Shown: in pieces, positions 1 through 9,581 of the stretch
Position numbering within the stretch: position 1 is the stretch's first letter
Layout of the letters: each line of letters opens with the position of its first letter
DNA from: a bacterium
Lineage (GTDB): Bacteria; Bacteroidota; Ignavibacteria; Kapaibacteriales; UBA7675
Length of the DNA stretch: 64,000 bases
Assembly: GCA_030430495.1 (NCBI GenBank)
Contig: JAUIKM010000008.1
Location: 62,001-126,000, forward strand
Direction: 5' to 3'
Notes under the pieces: model-generated
What the model saw: only the letters and a program-made list of their open reading frames with translations
What the model was told of the DNA's origin: nothing
Databases searched by the model: none
Program-made: the position numbers and the translations under genes

Positions 1-475
1 CCAGAAGCAGTGCGTCCAGGCTGAGGTAGAGAAGCAGGGCGACGGCAAAGGCGAGCAGTCCAAAGTATACCACCGACTGCAACGCCGTCTCGCGCGCCTG
101 CTCCATCTGCCGCGCTCCGAAGCGACGCGCCACAATAATTCCCGTGCCGTTGGCAAAACCGCTGATCAGCGTAAAAAGCAGGAAGTAGGTCGTGTTGCCG
201 AAACCGAGCGCCGCCGAGGCGTCCGTGCCAAGCTGCGAGACAAAGTACAGATCGACGAAGCCGTAGAGACTGTTAATCATGAACGAAAAAATCATCGGCA
301 TGGCGAACATCCACAGGCTGGACGTGATGTTGCCGCCCAGCAGGTCGACCGATCCGCTGAATTGTCGTTTCGGCACAGCCGCAGCACCGGAAGGCGCTGT
401 CTTGATCATTTCTCCGCCGCTATGTGCAGTGCGTTCATCAGGGTCTGTGGAGGCGTCGCTGTCGTCGGAATTCAT
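1..475 (-). CDS. MATE family multidrug/organic cation efflux transporter (N-terminal part, runs off window)
   Basis: This is an open frame without stops from an ATG at 475 to the window edge, giving about 158 residues. After a polar 40-residue leader the protein reads SLWMFAMPMIFSFMINSLYG, then DLYFVSQLGTDASAALGFGN and a segment with SGFANGTGIIVARRFGA. This is the characteristic first two to three membrane helices of MATE antiporters, which export drugs or metabolites across the inner membrane using Na+ or H+. A second ATG 23 codons in (before IKTAPSG) could be the true start. It is divergent from the neighbouring glycosyltransferase gene with only 60 bp between them. Family assignment is firm for the visible part; substrate is unknown because the rest is missing. 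Confidence 0.85.
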   Translation of the reverse strand, partial: MNSDDSDASTDPDERTAHSGGEMIKTAPSGAAAVPKRQFSGSVDLLGGNITSSLWMFAMPMIFSFMINSLYGFVDLYFVSQLGTDASAALGFGNTTYFLLFTLISGFANGTGIIVARRFGARQMEQARETALQSVVYFGLLAFAVALLLYLSLDALLL

Positions 476-535
476 GGCTCTTGTGCACCGGGTATATGAT
501 AAAAGGACGAGGGCCGAGACGATCGCCGCGGGCAA

Positions 536-1774
536 ATGTTTGAGCCGACATGCCTGCGCCCGACCCAATGGAATGCGCCTTGGGATGTTGATGAATGCGG
601 CGTAAATTTGCGTCGCACTATCAAACGCCGACCAGCAAAGGTGAGTATCGTGTCCTTCGCACTCTGGGCAATGGTTTGTGGAATTGGGGTGTACATGTTG
701 CGGGTAGTCGTTTCCTCCATCGGCGCCATCATCGAGCGGCACCGCAAAATGGATGAGCACGGCCCGGATGCGCGCATTGCCGTTTCCGTTATTGTGCCGG
801 CGCGCAACGAAGAACACAACATAGAAGAGTGTGTCCGTTCTGTTTTTGCGTGCAACTACACCCGCGGCGATTTTCAGCTGATCGTCGTCAACGACCGCTC
901 CAGCGACGGCACCGGCGTTGTTCTGGCGCGATTGCAGCGGGAGTTTCCGCAGCTGCTCGTGCACGACACGGCGGAAAGCGAGCATGAGATTCCCGGCCTG
1001 CACGGCAAAGCGCGCGCGGTGCACCAGGGCATCCTCGTTTCCAGCGGCGAACTTGTATTAATGACCGATGCCGACTGCCGTGTGGCCCGTGGCTGGATCG
1101 ACGGCGTGGTCGACTACTTTGCGGCGCAAAGCGTCGGCTTGGTGGCCTCCTTTACCGTCATCGATGCGCGCACGCCCTTTACGATGCTGCAGGCCCTGGA
1201 ATGGTCGCTCAACCACACGCTGGCAATGGCGGGCGTCGGGCTGAATCATCCGGTTGGATGTTTCGGCAACAATCTTTCGATCCGGCGGGCGACCTATGAC
1301 GAGATCGGCGGATATGCCAACATACCGTTTTCCGTCACCGAGGATCTGGCGCTGATGCAGGCCGTGGAGCGCAGTTCCTGGGGCATTCGCTACGCCTGCC
1401 GCAGCGACATGGCCGTAACCACGAATCCGGCAGCGGACTGGGGCGAATTTTTCCGGCAGCACATCCGCTGGGCCAACGGCGGCCGTGCACTCGGCTGGCG
1501 CGCCACCTTTTTTGTGCTTTCCTCGACGGCTCTGTGGCTGGCCTTTATTTCGTCCTTTTTTGTCGACTTCTGGCCGGCGCCGCTGCTGGTGGTCGGTCTG
1601 CGTCTGGCCGGCGATGCGTTGGTCTTGCTGCCGTCATTGCGACTTTTAGAGCGACTGCGGCTTGCCGCGGCGCTGCCTCTGGCTGTGCCGTTTTTCATGC
1701 TGCTGGAGCTCGTGATTCCATTTTTACTCCTGGCCCGCAACGTTCACTGGAAAGGCCAGGTTTTCCGCACCTGA
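536..1774 (+). CDS. Membrane-anchored family 2 glycosyltransferase
   Basis: A GT-A fold family 2 enzyme expected to move a sugar from a nucleotide sugar to a membrane or envelope acceptor. The core starts with SVIVPARNEE (about residue 84), followed by VVNDRSSDGT, the DxD-type metal site in MTDADCR, the TEDLAL acid motif and QHIRWANGG, a Q/RxxRW-type motif of processive enzymes. One hydrophobic segment lies before the catalytic domain and two to three follow it, so the catalytic domain should face the cytoplasm. The first 35 residues look uncoded in character; a GTG at 641 or ATG at 671 is a plausible alternative start, but no clear ribosome binding site decides it. The product of the reaction cannot be inferred from context. 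Confidence 0.85.
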   Translation: MFEPTCLRPTQWNAPWDVDECGVNLRRTIKRRPAKVSIVSFALWAMVCGIGVYMLRVVVSSIGAIIERHRKMDEHGPDARIAVSVIVPARNEEHNIEECVRSVFACNYTRGDFQLIVVNDRSSDGTGVVLARLQREFPQLLVHDTAESEHEIPGLHGKARAVHQGILVSSGELVLMTDADCRVARGWIDGVVDYFAAQSVGLVASFTVIDARTPFTMLQALEWSLNHTLAMAGVGLNHPVGCFGNNLSIRRATYDEIGGYANIPFSVTEDLALMQAVERSSWGIRYACRSDMAVTTNPAADWGEFFRQHIRWANGGRALGWRATFFVLSSTALWLAFISSFFVDFWPAPLLVVGLRLAGDALVLLPSLRLLERLRLAAALPLAVPFFMLLELVIPFLLLARNVHWKGQVFRT

Positions 1775-1937
1775 TGATTTCTCGGTTTTTGTCGCCGTTT
1801 GCAGACAATTCACTTCAATACAGCTACGGCAAGTGATTTATTCTTTTGCTTTTTGCGCGTGATTCGACTAATTGCCGGACTGTGATCTGTCTGGTCTGCC
1901 GACAGTCCATCCAACGGCCACAAACTACCTGGTGTTC

Positions 1938-4900
1938 ATGCACGATTCAGACTTACTGAATTTTATGTTGGTATTCGGCGGTATCATCGTCGCCGGATTC
2001 CTCGGGAACATTCTGTTCCGACTCACGAAAATACCTTCCGTGTTGCTGCTGATGATTCTGGGAGCCGTTCTGGGTCCGATCATCGGCGCGGAGCGCGTTG
2101 GCGAAATCCAGGGCTATGCGTCGTATTTCGGCACGGTGGCCCTGCTTATCATTTTGTTCGAGGGCGGTCTCGACCTGGACTTGCGGACGGTTGTGCAGCA
2201 GCTGGGCAAGTCCATATTTCTGACCGTGACCGTCTTTGTGCTTTCCGTTGTGTTCACGATGCTGTTTGCCGTGTACGTGATGGAGTTGGAAACAATCCAG
2301 GCGCTTTTGCTCGGCGGCATTGTCGGCGGTACAAGTCCGGCAATTATTCTGCCGATTGTCAACAAGCTGCGCGTCGGCGAACAGTTCAAGACGATCATGT
2401 TCCTTGAGCCGGCCCTGGCCGACGTTCTTATTATCGTCACTGCGATTATCGGCGTTGAAGTGTACACCACGCAGACCACCGATACGGTGGCGATTCTGGG
2501 CGATTTTGTCCAGCTTATCGGCGTGGCCATCGTGCTTGCCGTCGTGGGCGGAGCCATCTGGGCGCGGGTGATCGGCAGCTTGCGCGGCGAATCCGTTTCT
2601 TACATGCTGACGCTCGGTTTTCTTTTTCTGCTGTACTGGCTGGCGGAGATCATCGGCGCCAGCGGCGTGATTGCCGTCTTTTTCTTCGGCATGGTGCTGG
2701 CCAATGTGGAGGGCACCTTGCAGCGCGTCAGTGGCGGAATCCGCCGCATGCTGGGGATTCGCGTCGACGCCACGAAGTTCGCGCTGGACGACTTTGTCCA
2801 CAACATCACAATCGAGCTGTCATTCCTCGTTCGCGTCTTCTTTTTTGTGCTGCTCGGCCTGCTGCTGAATCTTGACGATCTGACATTTGATCGCATGATT
2901 CAGATCCTGCTCATTACTCTCATGTGCGTTGCTGCGCGCTTTATAGGCGTCTGGATCTTTCAGAAGATAAACCGCAGTTTTACGAGCTACGAAAACCTGA
3001 TCATGCACAGCATGATGCCGCGCGGCCTGGCAACGGCCGTTGTGGCCTTTTTCATTTTCGACCTCAGCATCAACGGTACCGAGTACTTTCCGCTCTACGC
3101 CCTCGGCGTGATCTTTTTGACCAACATCATCATGACCGGGCTGGTGGCTGTAGCGGAGCGCCGGCACAGCACCTCGCTTAAAAATGAGCGGAAAAAGACC
3201 GATGAAGAACTGGGCGGCGGCGAGCTTTCAGCCGAAGAACGCGCAGGCATAGCCGCCGATGCCACAACGCGGGACAAAGGCACACAGCCACAAACAAAAG
3301 AATCGGAATCGGGTTCGGAATCACCGGATACAAAAACGACGCAGGAAAACGACGCGCCGGAAATCCCGGAACCGGACCCGAATCTGTCGGCCGGAGTGCA
3401 CAAAGCCGTCGCTCGCGACGTGGAAACAGTCACGCGCGCCGACGCCCGCAAGGTCGCCGCCGACGCACCGGGGGCGGAAGAACCCGACACCGACGAATGG
3501 ATGGACGGCGAACACCACGGCAGCTTCCACGATCGCATCGTCAACCTGCTGCGGATAAAACCACGCCGCTTTCGCGACATCGACTACGTTTCCACGCGTT
3601 CCCTGCGCCTGACGAACTTCGTCTACTGGCTGCAGATTTTTGCCACGACCATGATTACCATCCTCGGCCTGATGATGGATAGCTCGGAGGTGGTCCTGGC
3701 GGGTATGTTGCTCTCGCCGATTCTGTCGATGTTCAACTCGCTCGGCATGTCACTGACCGAAGGCGACATTTACATGTTCCTGAAGGGCTTCGTCAAGCTG
3801 CTCCTGACGGCCGGCGTTATCGTGTTTCTGAGTGCGATCGTCGCGGCCTCCGTGCCGTTTACCGGCGTGCCTGAGTCAATTCTCGATCGCATGCAGCCGA
3901 CGCTGCTGGACTTTGCGCTGGCATTTATCGTCGGCATTTTTGTTCCGATAGTGATGCTGCGCGGCCGTCAGGTCGAGATTTTTGCGCTGTCGCCCATCGT
4001 CGCGTTGCTGGTGTTTCCCTCACTGGCCGTCGTCGGCTACGGACTTGGTTCCGGCAACAAAGCCGATGCGCTCCTGCCGCTGATTTCGGGCGGTCTGTTG
4101 TCGGTCGTCGCCGTCTGTGTGGCGCTGTTCCTCGGCGCCGTTCTTGTTCTGTTAACCTTGGGCGTCGTGCGGCACGAGGCGTCCGACTACATCCGCGAGT
4201 GGAAGAAACAAGAGCTGACGCACGGCGTGCTGGCGCGCATTCTGCGGCCGCTGGGTGTGACGCGCTTTCTGGGTACGGCGGGTACGGCGAGTGCGCGCGT
4301 GGTCGTGCTGGCCCTGTTCTGTCTGGCGGTGATAATACCCCTGCAGCGGGCGGTCAACGACGTGTCGGAGACCTATGCCGTTGAGGAAACGATCAAGGAA
4401 CTGGCCAGGCGTTTTGAAGTGCGCGACCGGTCTTCAATTACTTCGCTGGACGTTGAACGCGGCGAGAAGAAAATTACGGTGCGCATTCGCGTTTCAACCA
4501 AACAGTATTTTACCAACTACGACATCAACGAATTTGAAAACGAAGCGCTTGCGCGTCTGGAAAAAGCCACGAACCTGATCCTCGTGCAGAGCCGCGGCCA
4601 CGTCGGCGCCGTCAGCGAAAACGAAGACGAAAATCAGTCGCGACCGACCGTGCTGGAAACCGACTTCATGCGCGGTCTGCGCGGCCTGGAAAACGCCTAT
4701 CGCGAGGCGCTGGTGTCCGTCACGGCCGTTGAAGAGGCCGAATTCTTTGGATTTGCGACGCGCATAGCGCCGTTGAGCGGTCGCGGGATAACGGTGGTGA
4801 GTTACCTGGCGGATAAGGCGCTGCCGCGTTCCTCGCTGAGCCTGGTCAAGGCGAATATCGCGACGGAGCTGGGTGTGGACACGTCGGTGGTGCAGCTGCG

Positions 4901-5180
4901 CTGGATTCCGCGCACAATGCGGGCGCCTCGTCCGGAATTGGAGGAAATGCACGGGCCGGGGACCTACCAGAGCGCCGGGCGCTTGCTGGAGGAATACCCG
5001 GAACTTTCGGCGTCGATTTACGGCCCGCACGGCATCAACGTCACGGAGATCGACAATGCATTCGACGATCTGCGGCGCAGTCATCCCGACCTGGTGGCGC
5101 ACTCGCGTCTGACGTTTTACCGTTCGGATACCCTGGTGGACAGCTATGTGCTGGTTTTGCGACTGAACAATCGGCGGTGA
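1938..5180 (+). CDS. Cation:proton antiporter (CPA1-like) fused to a DUF389 membrane domain
   Basis: A protein of about 1080 residues in two membrane halves. Residues 1 to about 405 form a Na+/H+ exchanger domain (LLLMILGAVLGPIIGAE, LLIILFEGGLDLDLR, GGIVGGTSPAIILP, FLEPALADVLI). Residues 407 to about 540 are an acidic, Ser/Thr/Glu-rich linker with no predicted fold. Residues 560 to about 805 match the DUF389 pattern (NFVYWLQIFATTMITILGL, VVLAGMLLSPILSMFNSLG), followed by a soluble tail of about 275 residues. Expected role: inner-membrane monovalent cation/H+ exchange, with an unknown DUF389 function. I chose the ATG at 1938; an in-frame TTG at 1872 would add 22 residues. A strong hairpin terminator follows. 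The single open frame across both halves argues for a real fusion. Confidence 0.85.
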   Translation: MHDSDLLNFMLVFGGIIVAGFLGNILFRLTKIPSVLLLMILGAVLGPIIGAERVGEIQGYASYFGTVALLIILFEGGLDLDLRTVVQQLGKSIFLTVTVFVLSVVFTMLFAVYVMELETIQALLLGGIVGGTSPAIILPIVNKLRVGEQFKTIMFLEPALADVLIIVTAIIGVEVYTTQTTDTVAILGDFVQLIGVAIVLAVVGGAIWARVIGSLRGESVSYMLTLGFLFLLYWLAEIIGASGVIAVFFFGMVLANVEGTLQRVSGGIRRMLGIRVDATKFALDDFVHNITIELSFLVRVFFFVLLGLLLNLDDLTFDRMIQILLITLMCVAARFIGVWIFQKINRSFTSYENLIMHSMMPRGLATAVVAFFIFDLSINGTEYFPLYALGVIFLTNIIMTGLVAVAERRHSTSLKNERKKTDEELGGGELSAEERAGIAADATTRDKGTQPQTKESESGSESPDTKTTQENDAPEIPEPDPNLSAGVHKAVARDVETVTRADARKVAADAPGAEEPDTDEWMDGEHHGSFHDRIVNLLRIKPRRFRDIDYVSTRSLRLTNFVYWLQIFATTMITILGLMMDSSEVVLAGMLLSPILSMFNSLGMSLTEGDIYMFLKGFVKLLLTAGVIVFLSAIVAASVPFTGVPESILDRMQPTLLDFALAFIVGIFVPIVMLRGRQVEIFALSPIVALLVFPSLAVVGYGLGSGNKADALLPLISGGLLSVVAVCVALFLGAVLVLLTLGVVRHEASDYIREWKKQELTHGVLARILRPLGVTRFLGTAGTASARVVVLALFCLAVIIPLQRAVNDVSETYAVEETIKELARRFEVRDRSSITSLDVERGEKKITVRIRVSTKQYFTNYDINEFENEALARLEKATNLILVQSRGHVGAVSENEDENQSRPTVLETDFMRGLRGLENAYREALVSVTAVEEAEFFGFATRIAPLSGRGITVVSYLADKALPRSSLSLVKANIATELGVDTSVVQLRWIPRTMRAPRPELEEMHGPGTYQSAGRLLEEYPELSASIYGPHGINVTEIDNAFDDLRRSHPDLVAHSRLTFYRSDTLVDSYVLVLRLNNRR

Positions 5181-5231
5181 GCCGAAGGGGCGGTGATTTG
5201 GGCTGAAAAGGCCCGAATACATGAACAAGAA

Positions 5232-5270
5232 AGAGCTGTGAGCGCCTGGCGCTCACAGCTCTGTTGTTTT
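5232..5270 (+). terminator. Rho-independent terminator after the antiporter-DUF389 gene
   Basis: A perfect 14-bp stem (AGAGCTGTGAGCGC paired with its complement) with a 3-base loop is followed by GTTGTTTT. It lies 52 bp behind the stop codon. The opposite strand also reads into TTCTTGTT after the stem, so it may also stop the converging cystathionine synthase-type transcript. Confidence 0.85.
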
Positions 5271-5315
5271 AAGCTTCTGTCGGTCTTCAATCCGTTACCG
5301 GTCAAAAACTGCCGA

Positions 5316-6461
5316 TCAACCGGCTGCCAGCGCTTTGTCCAGATCGGCGATCAGATCCTCTTTTTCTTCGATGCCGACCGAGAGGCGAATCAGACCGTCG
5401 GTGATGCCGAGTCGCTGCCGGTTCTCGGGCGGAATGCTGCCGTGCGTCATCGACGCCGGGTAGTTGATAAGCGATTCGACGCCGCCCAGCGATTCGGCCA
5501 GCAGGAAGAGTTCCGTGCTGCGGGCAAAGGCATGCGCTTTCTCCGAACTGCCCAGATCGATCGAAATCATGCCGCCGAAGCCGTTCATCTGGCGTCTGGC
5601 CAGGTCGTGCTGCGGGTGCGATTCCAGGCCGGGGTAGTAAATTTTCTGCACGGCGGCATGCGATTCCAGGTGCGCCGCGATGGCGCGCGCGTTCTCATTG
5701 TGCCGCTGCATGCGAACCGCCAGCGTCTTGGTCGAGCGCAGGCACAGCCAGCAGTCAAAAGGCCCGGGAACCGCGCCGATGGAATTCTGCAGCACCGCCA
5801 GCTTCGCGCCCAGCTCCTCCGTTTTTGTCACCAGAAGGCCGCTCACAAGGTCGGAATGTCCGCCGAGGTATTTTGTTGCGGAGTGCATGACGATGTCCGC
5901 GCCGAGGTCCAGCGGGCGCTGCAGACAGGGCGTCATGAAAGTGTTGTCGACCACAAAGAGCGTCTTGTGCGCGTGCGCAATTTCGGCCACCGCCGCCAGG
6001 TCCGTCAGGTTCATCATCGGATTCGTGGGCGACTCGGAGAACACCATGCGCGTGTTCGGTTTGATGGCCGCCGCGACGTTTTCCGGATTGCGCATATCCA
6101 CGTAGGTGAAATCCAGCCCAAAGCGGCGAAACACGGTTTCAAACAGGCGGAAGGTGCCGCCGTACATGTCTTCGGCCGCGACGATGTGATCGCCCTGCGA
6201 GAACAGCCGCAGCAGCGTGTCCAGCGCCGCCGATCCACTTGCAAAGGCCAGGCCTCGCGCGCCGTTTTCCAGCGCTGCGATGTTCGTCTCCCAGCTGCGG
6301 CGCGTCGGGTTGTCCGTGCGTGAATACTCAAATCCCTTGTGCCGGCCGACTTCTTCCTGCGCGTATGTCGAGGTCTGGTACAGCGGTACCGTCACGGCTC
6401 CCGTGCGTTCTTCGGGTTCCTGTCCAACGTGAATGGCGGTCGTTGCAAATCCGTACTTCAT
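5316..6461 (-). CDS. metB: Trans-sulfuration PLP enzyme, cystathionine gamma-synthase type
   Basis: A Cys/Met-metabolism PLP-dependent enzyme of 381 residues, the normal length. It begins GFATTAIHVGQEPEERTGAV, then VPLYQTSTY, the phosphate-binding Tyr/Arg in EYSRTDNPTR, SGSAALDTLL, VVDNTFMTP and the PLP lysine in SATKYLGGHSDL, ending with LRLSVGIEEKEDLIADLD. The family either joins cysteine with an activated homoserine (gamma-synthase, methionine synthesis) or cleaves cystathionine or methionine (lyases). The sequence favours gamma-synthase, but a lyase or O-acetylhomoserine sulfhydrylase role cannot be excluded by eye. It lies 65 bp behind the Omp85-like gene on the same strand and may be cotranscribed with it; no SAM riboswitch is evident in that gap. 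Confidence 0.85.
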   Translation of the reverse strand: MKYGFATTAIHVGQEPEERTGAVTVPLYQTSTYAQEEVGRHKGFEYSRTDNPTRRSWETNIAALENGARGLAFASGSAALDTLLRLFSQGDHIVAAEDMYGGTFRLFETVFRRFGLDFTYVDMRNPENVAAAIKPNTRMVFSESPTNPMMNLTDLAAVAEIAHAHKTLFVVDNTFMTPCLQRPLDLGADIVMHSATKYLGGHSDLVSGLLVTKTEELGAKLAVLQNSIGAVPGPFDCWLCLRSTKTLAVRMQRHNENARAIAAHLESHAAVQKIYYPGLESHPQHDLARRQMNGFGGMISIDLGSSEKAHAFARSTELFLLAESLGGVESLINYPASMTHGSIPPENRQRLGITDGLIRLSVGIEEKEDLIADLDKALAAG

Positions 6462-6526
6462 AGCTTCCTGCAGATTCTTGTGCTTTTGAGTGAGTAATTC
6501 AATTGCGGGCTTGCCGTGTCCGGCTG

Positions 6527-8164
6527 TCAGCGACGGTCGAACTCAGCGCCTATCAGCGCCGGGAGTTCAAATTCATGCGAGCCAAACAAAGAAAAAGGCA
6601 TCCGTGTGGAAAGTATTATCTGGCCGAATTCGGACGTTTCCATGTTCCAGGCCAGGTCCAGGCGCAGGACGTCGCGACCGCTCAGCCAGTCGTGATGCAG
6701 TCGCAGTCCAACTCCCGCGGCGCTATGGACGCGCTGATCGGCGATTTGTTGATCCAGGTTCCACACGACTCCCGCATCGTAAAACGCCGCGGCTTCCAAT
6801 CCCAAACGAGGCGTGCCGACGATCGGATTGAGGCGCAATTCCAGCGTAGCCAGCAGTGTGTTGTCGCCCACGAGCAGGTTGGCGTCGTAGGCGCGCAGCC
6901 CCGCGTGGTTATCCAGCACGGCCTGACGTTGCGCCGGCCAGTTCCACGAGGTTTGCTGGGCAATCCGACCGGCGAGCACGACGTGTTCAGTCAGCTCAAG
7001 ATGCCCCAGACCTTCGGTTCGCAGGTGGGTATAACGCGCAGCTCCGTCGCGAAATCCGCTGCCCGCTCCAAACATCCCATACAAATACATTTTTTTGTTT
7101 ACCATCGTGCTGGAAGCAGCCGAGCCGCCGGCATATACAAAGTGCTCGCCCGTGGAGCCGACGGGAAAAAACTTGCCGAACGCGACATTGCCGCGCGCGC
7201 CCAGCGGTGTTGTGACACTCCCATCGGCCTCGACAAAGGCGCTGCCGAAGTCCTGCGCCAGCGATGAAAACCCCACCAGAAAGTAGCCGCTGCCTTCTGC
7301 GGCGCCGCGCCATTCGTTGTTGTTGTTCACGTGCGGCAGGTATCCCATCAGAGCGCCGGCGAAAAAGCGATCCTCCTCGACAAAAGCGCGGTTGACCCAG
7401 GCCTCCAGCCTGATGCGCTGATCCTGGATTTTCGGCTGCGTGCGCCGGTAGTCGTAAGCGCGGCCGTGATCGCCCTCCGCTCTGAGGCCAAAACTCAATC
7501 GGTCGTACGGCGAGGAGTAGGGCAGAGCGAGGGCCGCCGACCACGCAAACGTCGTTGAGTTTGAATCGGCGTCGCCGAACTCGGTCAGGCGGGCAGAGGC
7601 CTGTGCGGCCAGACCTGCGGGCAGGGGGACATACAGTTCGGCCGCCGTTTCGTCCAATTTGTCGTTTTCCGAGGAGTGCAGGTGCGAGAGGGCAAATGGT
7701 CCGGCGCGCGTTTCATCGGCGACAAAGGGCAGGCCGGGGAGGACAAGCGTGAGCCCAAAGTCTTTCTGTTCTCCGCCAATATTGATGTGCGGCAGGGGCA
7801 GGGGGAGCGGGCGCTCCTGCACGGTAATCTGAATGTCGGCCTCGCGCGGCGCAAATTCAATGATTTCGAGCTGAACGTCGCTGAACTTGCCGGAGCGCAG
7901 CAGCGTCCAGCGCGCCTCCAGCAAGGTCAACGAGTCGACCATGTCGCCTTCGCGGAAAATCAGCAGATCGTTAAGCGTCGAAGTGGAAATGGTTCCGCGC
8001 GCCGGCGAAGGGAAACCGGGCGCAGCGGCAATTTCATACTCGATGGCGCGGACGCGCCACTCGGGCCAGTCGGAGTCGGGTTCGGACTGCACGGCGTTGA
8101 GCGGCGGAGAGCCGCACACTGCAAGACAGACAAGAGCAAAAGTCAGGGCAAAGCTTTGCAACAT
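6527..8164 (-). CDS. Omp85/BamA-like outer membrane beta-barrel protein with one POTRA-like domain
   Basis: A secreted protein of 545 residues with a signal peptide (LTFALVCLAVCGSPPLNA). Residues about 45 to 120 look like a single POTRA module: a loading segment LNDLLIFREGDMVDSL, a helix EARWTLLRSGKF, then strands SDVQLEIIEF and ADIQITVQERP. The rest has alternating amphipathic strands ending HEFELPALIGAEFD, as in a 16-strand barrel. It is shorter than BamA (five POTRA) and resembles minimal Omp85 or surface-antigen proteins. Likely role: outer-membrane insertion or export of a specific substrate. Start is the ATG next to a clear signal peptide. It is divergent from the FadL gene across 127 bp. 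Confidence 0.6.
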   Translation of the reverse strand: MLQSFALTFALVCLAVCGSPPLNAVQSEPDSDWPEWRVRAIEYEIAAAPGFPSPARGTISTSTLNDLLIFREGDMVDSLTLLEARWTLLRSGKFSDVQLEIIEFAPREADIQITVQERPLPLPLPHINIGGEQKDFGLTLVLPGLPFVADETRAGPFALSHLHSSENDKLDETAAELYVPLPAGLAAQASARLTEFGDADSNSTTFAWSAALALPYSSPYDRLSFGLRAEGDHGRAYDYRRTQPKIQDQRIRLEAWVNRAFVEEDRFFAGALMGYLPHVNNNNEWRGAAEGSGYFLVGFSSLAQDFGSAFVEADGSVTTPLGARGNVAFGKFFPVGSTGEHFVYAGGSAASSTMVNKKMYLYGMFGAGSGFRDGAARYTHLRTEGLGHLELTEHVVLAGRIAQQTSWNWPAQRQAVLDNHAGLRAYDANLLVGDNTLLATLELRLNPIVGTPRLGLEAAAFYDAGVVWNLDQQIADQRVHSAAGVGLRLHHDWLSGRDVLRLDLAWNMETSEFGQIILSTRMPFSLFGSHEFELPALIGAEFDRR

Positions 8165-8291
8165 GTAAAATCGGAAAGTGGAAGGCGGATGTCGTTTCGT
8201 CCGCGTGCATGTGAAGCAAAAAATTACTGGCTAGTCTCGGAATTTATGGGCAACTTAACGGAAATTCTTTAAACCTAAGCGAGTGGTCTAC

Positions 8292-9530
8292 ATGAAAAAC
8301 CTGCTAACACTTGTTTTGTTTGCCATAAGTGCCGGTCCTCTTCTCGCCGGTGGATTTCAACTGAATGACAATTCCGCCCGGTCCATTGGAATGGGATTTA
8401 ACACCGCATGGCGGGGCGTTGATGCGTCCACGGTTTTTTACAATCCGGCCGGGATGACGCAATTGCCGGGTGGAGTTCACCTGACGGGCGGCGCGTCGTT
8501 TATTGCACCAGGGGCCAAGTATACCGGAGTTGCGAACTACAATGAGTTTAACACCACGGAACTCGAAGACGAAGTATTTGTCGTTCCGCATTTTTACGGC
8601 GTCTGGCACGATGAGGAAAGCGATTTTGCGCTCGGCCTCGGCGTGTTTGTGCCCTTTGGTCTCGGCACGGAATGGCCGGAAGGCTGGGTAGGCGAAGCGC
8701 TGGCTCTGCGCGCGTCGCTGGAGACAATTGCAATTAATCCCAACATCGCCTACGAAATGTTCGACGACAAACTGTCCGTGAGTGTCGGGGCGGTGTGGGC
8801 CACAAGTACAGTCCTGTTGCGTCAGCGTATCATCTCCTTTGAGCCGCGCCCCACGGTCGAACTGGAAGGCGACGACCAGACCTTTTCGTTTAATGTCGGC
8901 GCAACGTATCAGCCGAATGAAGACTGGTATATCGGTGCGTCCTATCGTCACAATCTGGAATTTGAATACGAAGGCGAGTCGAGTTTTACCAACGATCCGG
9001 GTCTGGATCCGCTGTTTCAGGCGGGCGCCGGCGGAACGACGATCAACCTGCCCTTTGATCTGCGCGTCGGCGTGGGTTGGCAGGTGACGCCGGAGCTGGC
9101 CATTGCGGCGGGCGTTGATTTTGTCGGCTGGTCGTCGTACGACACGCTTTCTGTTAACTTTGAAAAAGCGCCGGGCAATCCGTCCACTTCACTGACGCTG
9201 AACAGTCCTCGCAACTACGAAGATTCGTTTATTTACCAGCTGTCGGCGGAATACCAACTGACGGAGACGTCCAGTCTGCGCGGCGGCGTGTATTACGACG
9301 CGGTACCGGTCGACGCTATGTACACACAGCCGATTCTTCCCGATGCCGACCGTTATGGTTTTTCACTTGGATACGGCGTGTCGCTGGTCGATGGTTTAAC
9401 CATGGACATCGGCGCACTGTTTATCATTGGCGCACAGCGCGAAGTGGAGAACAGCCCTGTTAATTTCGACGGCATTTACAATGCCTGGGCGAACGTCGGC
9501 AGTATCGGTTTTAACTACACCTTCCAGTGA
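8292..9530 (+). CDS. Outer membrane hydrophobic-compound transporter, FadL/OMPP1/TodX family
   Basis: A 412-residue outer-membrane barrel. After the signal peptide (LLTLVLFAISAGPLLA) comes the family signature at the mature N-terminus, GGFQLNDNSARSIGMGFN, then STVFYNPAGM, which form the hatch of FadL-type channels for long-chain fatty acids or aromatic hydrocarbons. Later blocks include GVFVPFGLGTEW and NIAYEM, and it ends GSIGFNYTFQ with a terminal aromatic-rich beta strand. An in-frame GTG three codons upstream is possible; I prefer the ATG. The downstream SGNH lipoprotein starts 51 bp after the stop with no terminator between, so the pair probably forms an operon for uptake and hydrolysis of lipid-like compounds. 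Confidence 0.9.
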   Translation: MKNLLTLVLFAISAGPLLAGGFQLNDNSARSIGMGFNTAWRGVDASTVFYNPAGMTQLPGGVHLTGGASFIAPGAKYTGVANYNEFNTTELEDEVFVVPHFYGVWHDEESDFALGLGVFVPFGLGTEWPEGWVGEALALRASLETIAINPNIAYEMFDDKLSVSVGAVWATSTVLLRQRIISFEPRPTVELEGDDQTFSFNVGATYQPNEDWYIGASYRHNLEFEYEGESSFTNDPGLDPLFQAGAGGTTINLPFDLRVGVGWQVTPELAIAAGVDFVGWSSYDTLSVNFEKAPGNPSTSLTLNSPRNYEDSFIYQLSAEYQLTETSSLRGGVYYDAVPVDAMYTQPILPDADRYGFSLGYGVSLVDGLTMDIGALFIIGAQREVENSPVNFDGIYNAWANVGSIGFNYTFQ

Positions 9531-9581
9531 AATGCCGCGGGCATTTTGACTTAACTCTGCATTAAACAATCGGGAAAATAC

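Noticed and set aside
5193-6323. A 376-codon open frame on the plus strand
   Set aside because: Mirror of the cystathionine synthase-type gene on the other strand; His/Arg/Gln-rich shadow composition.
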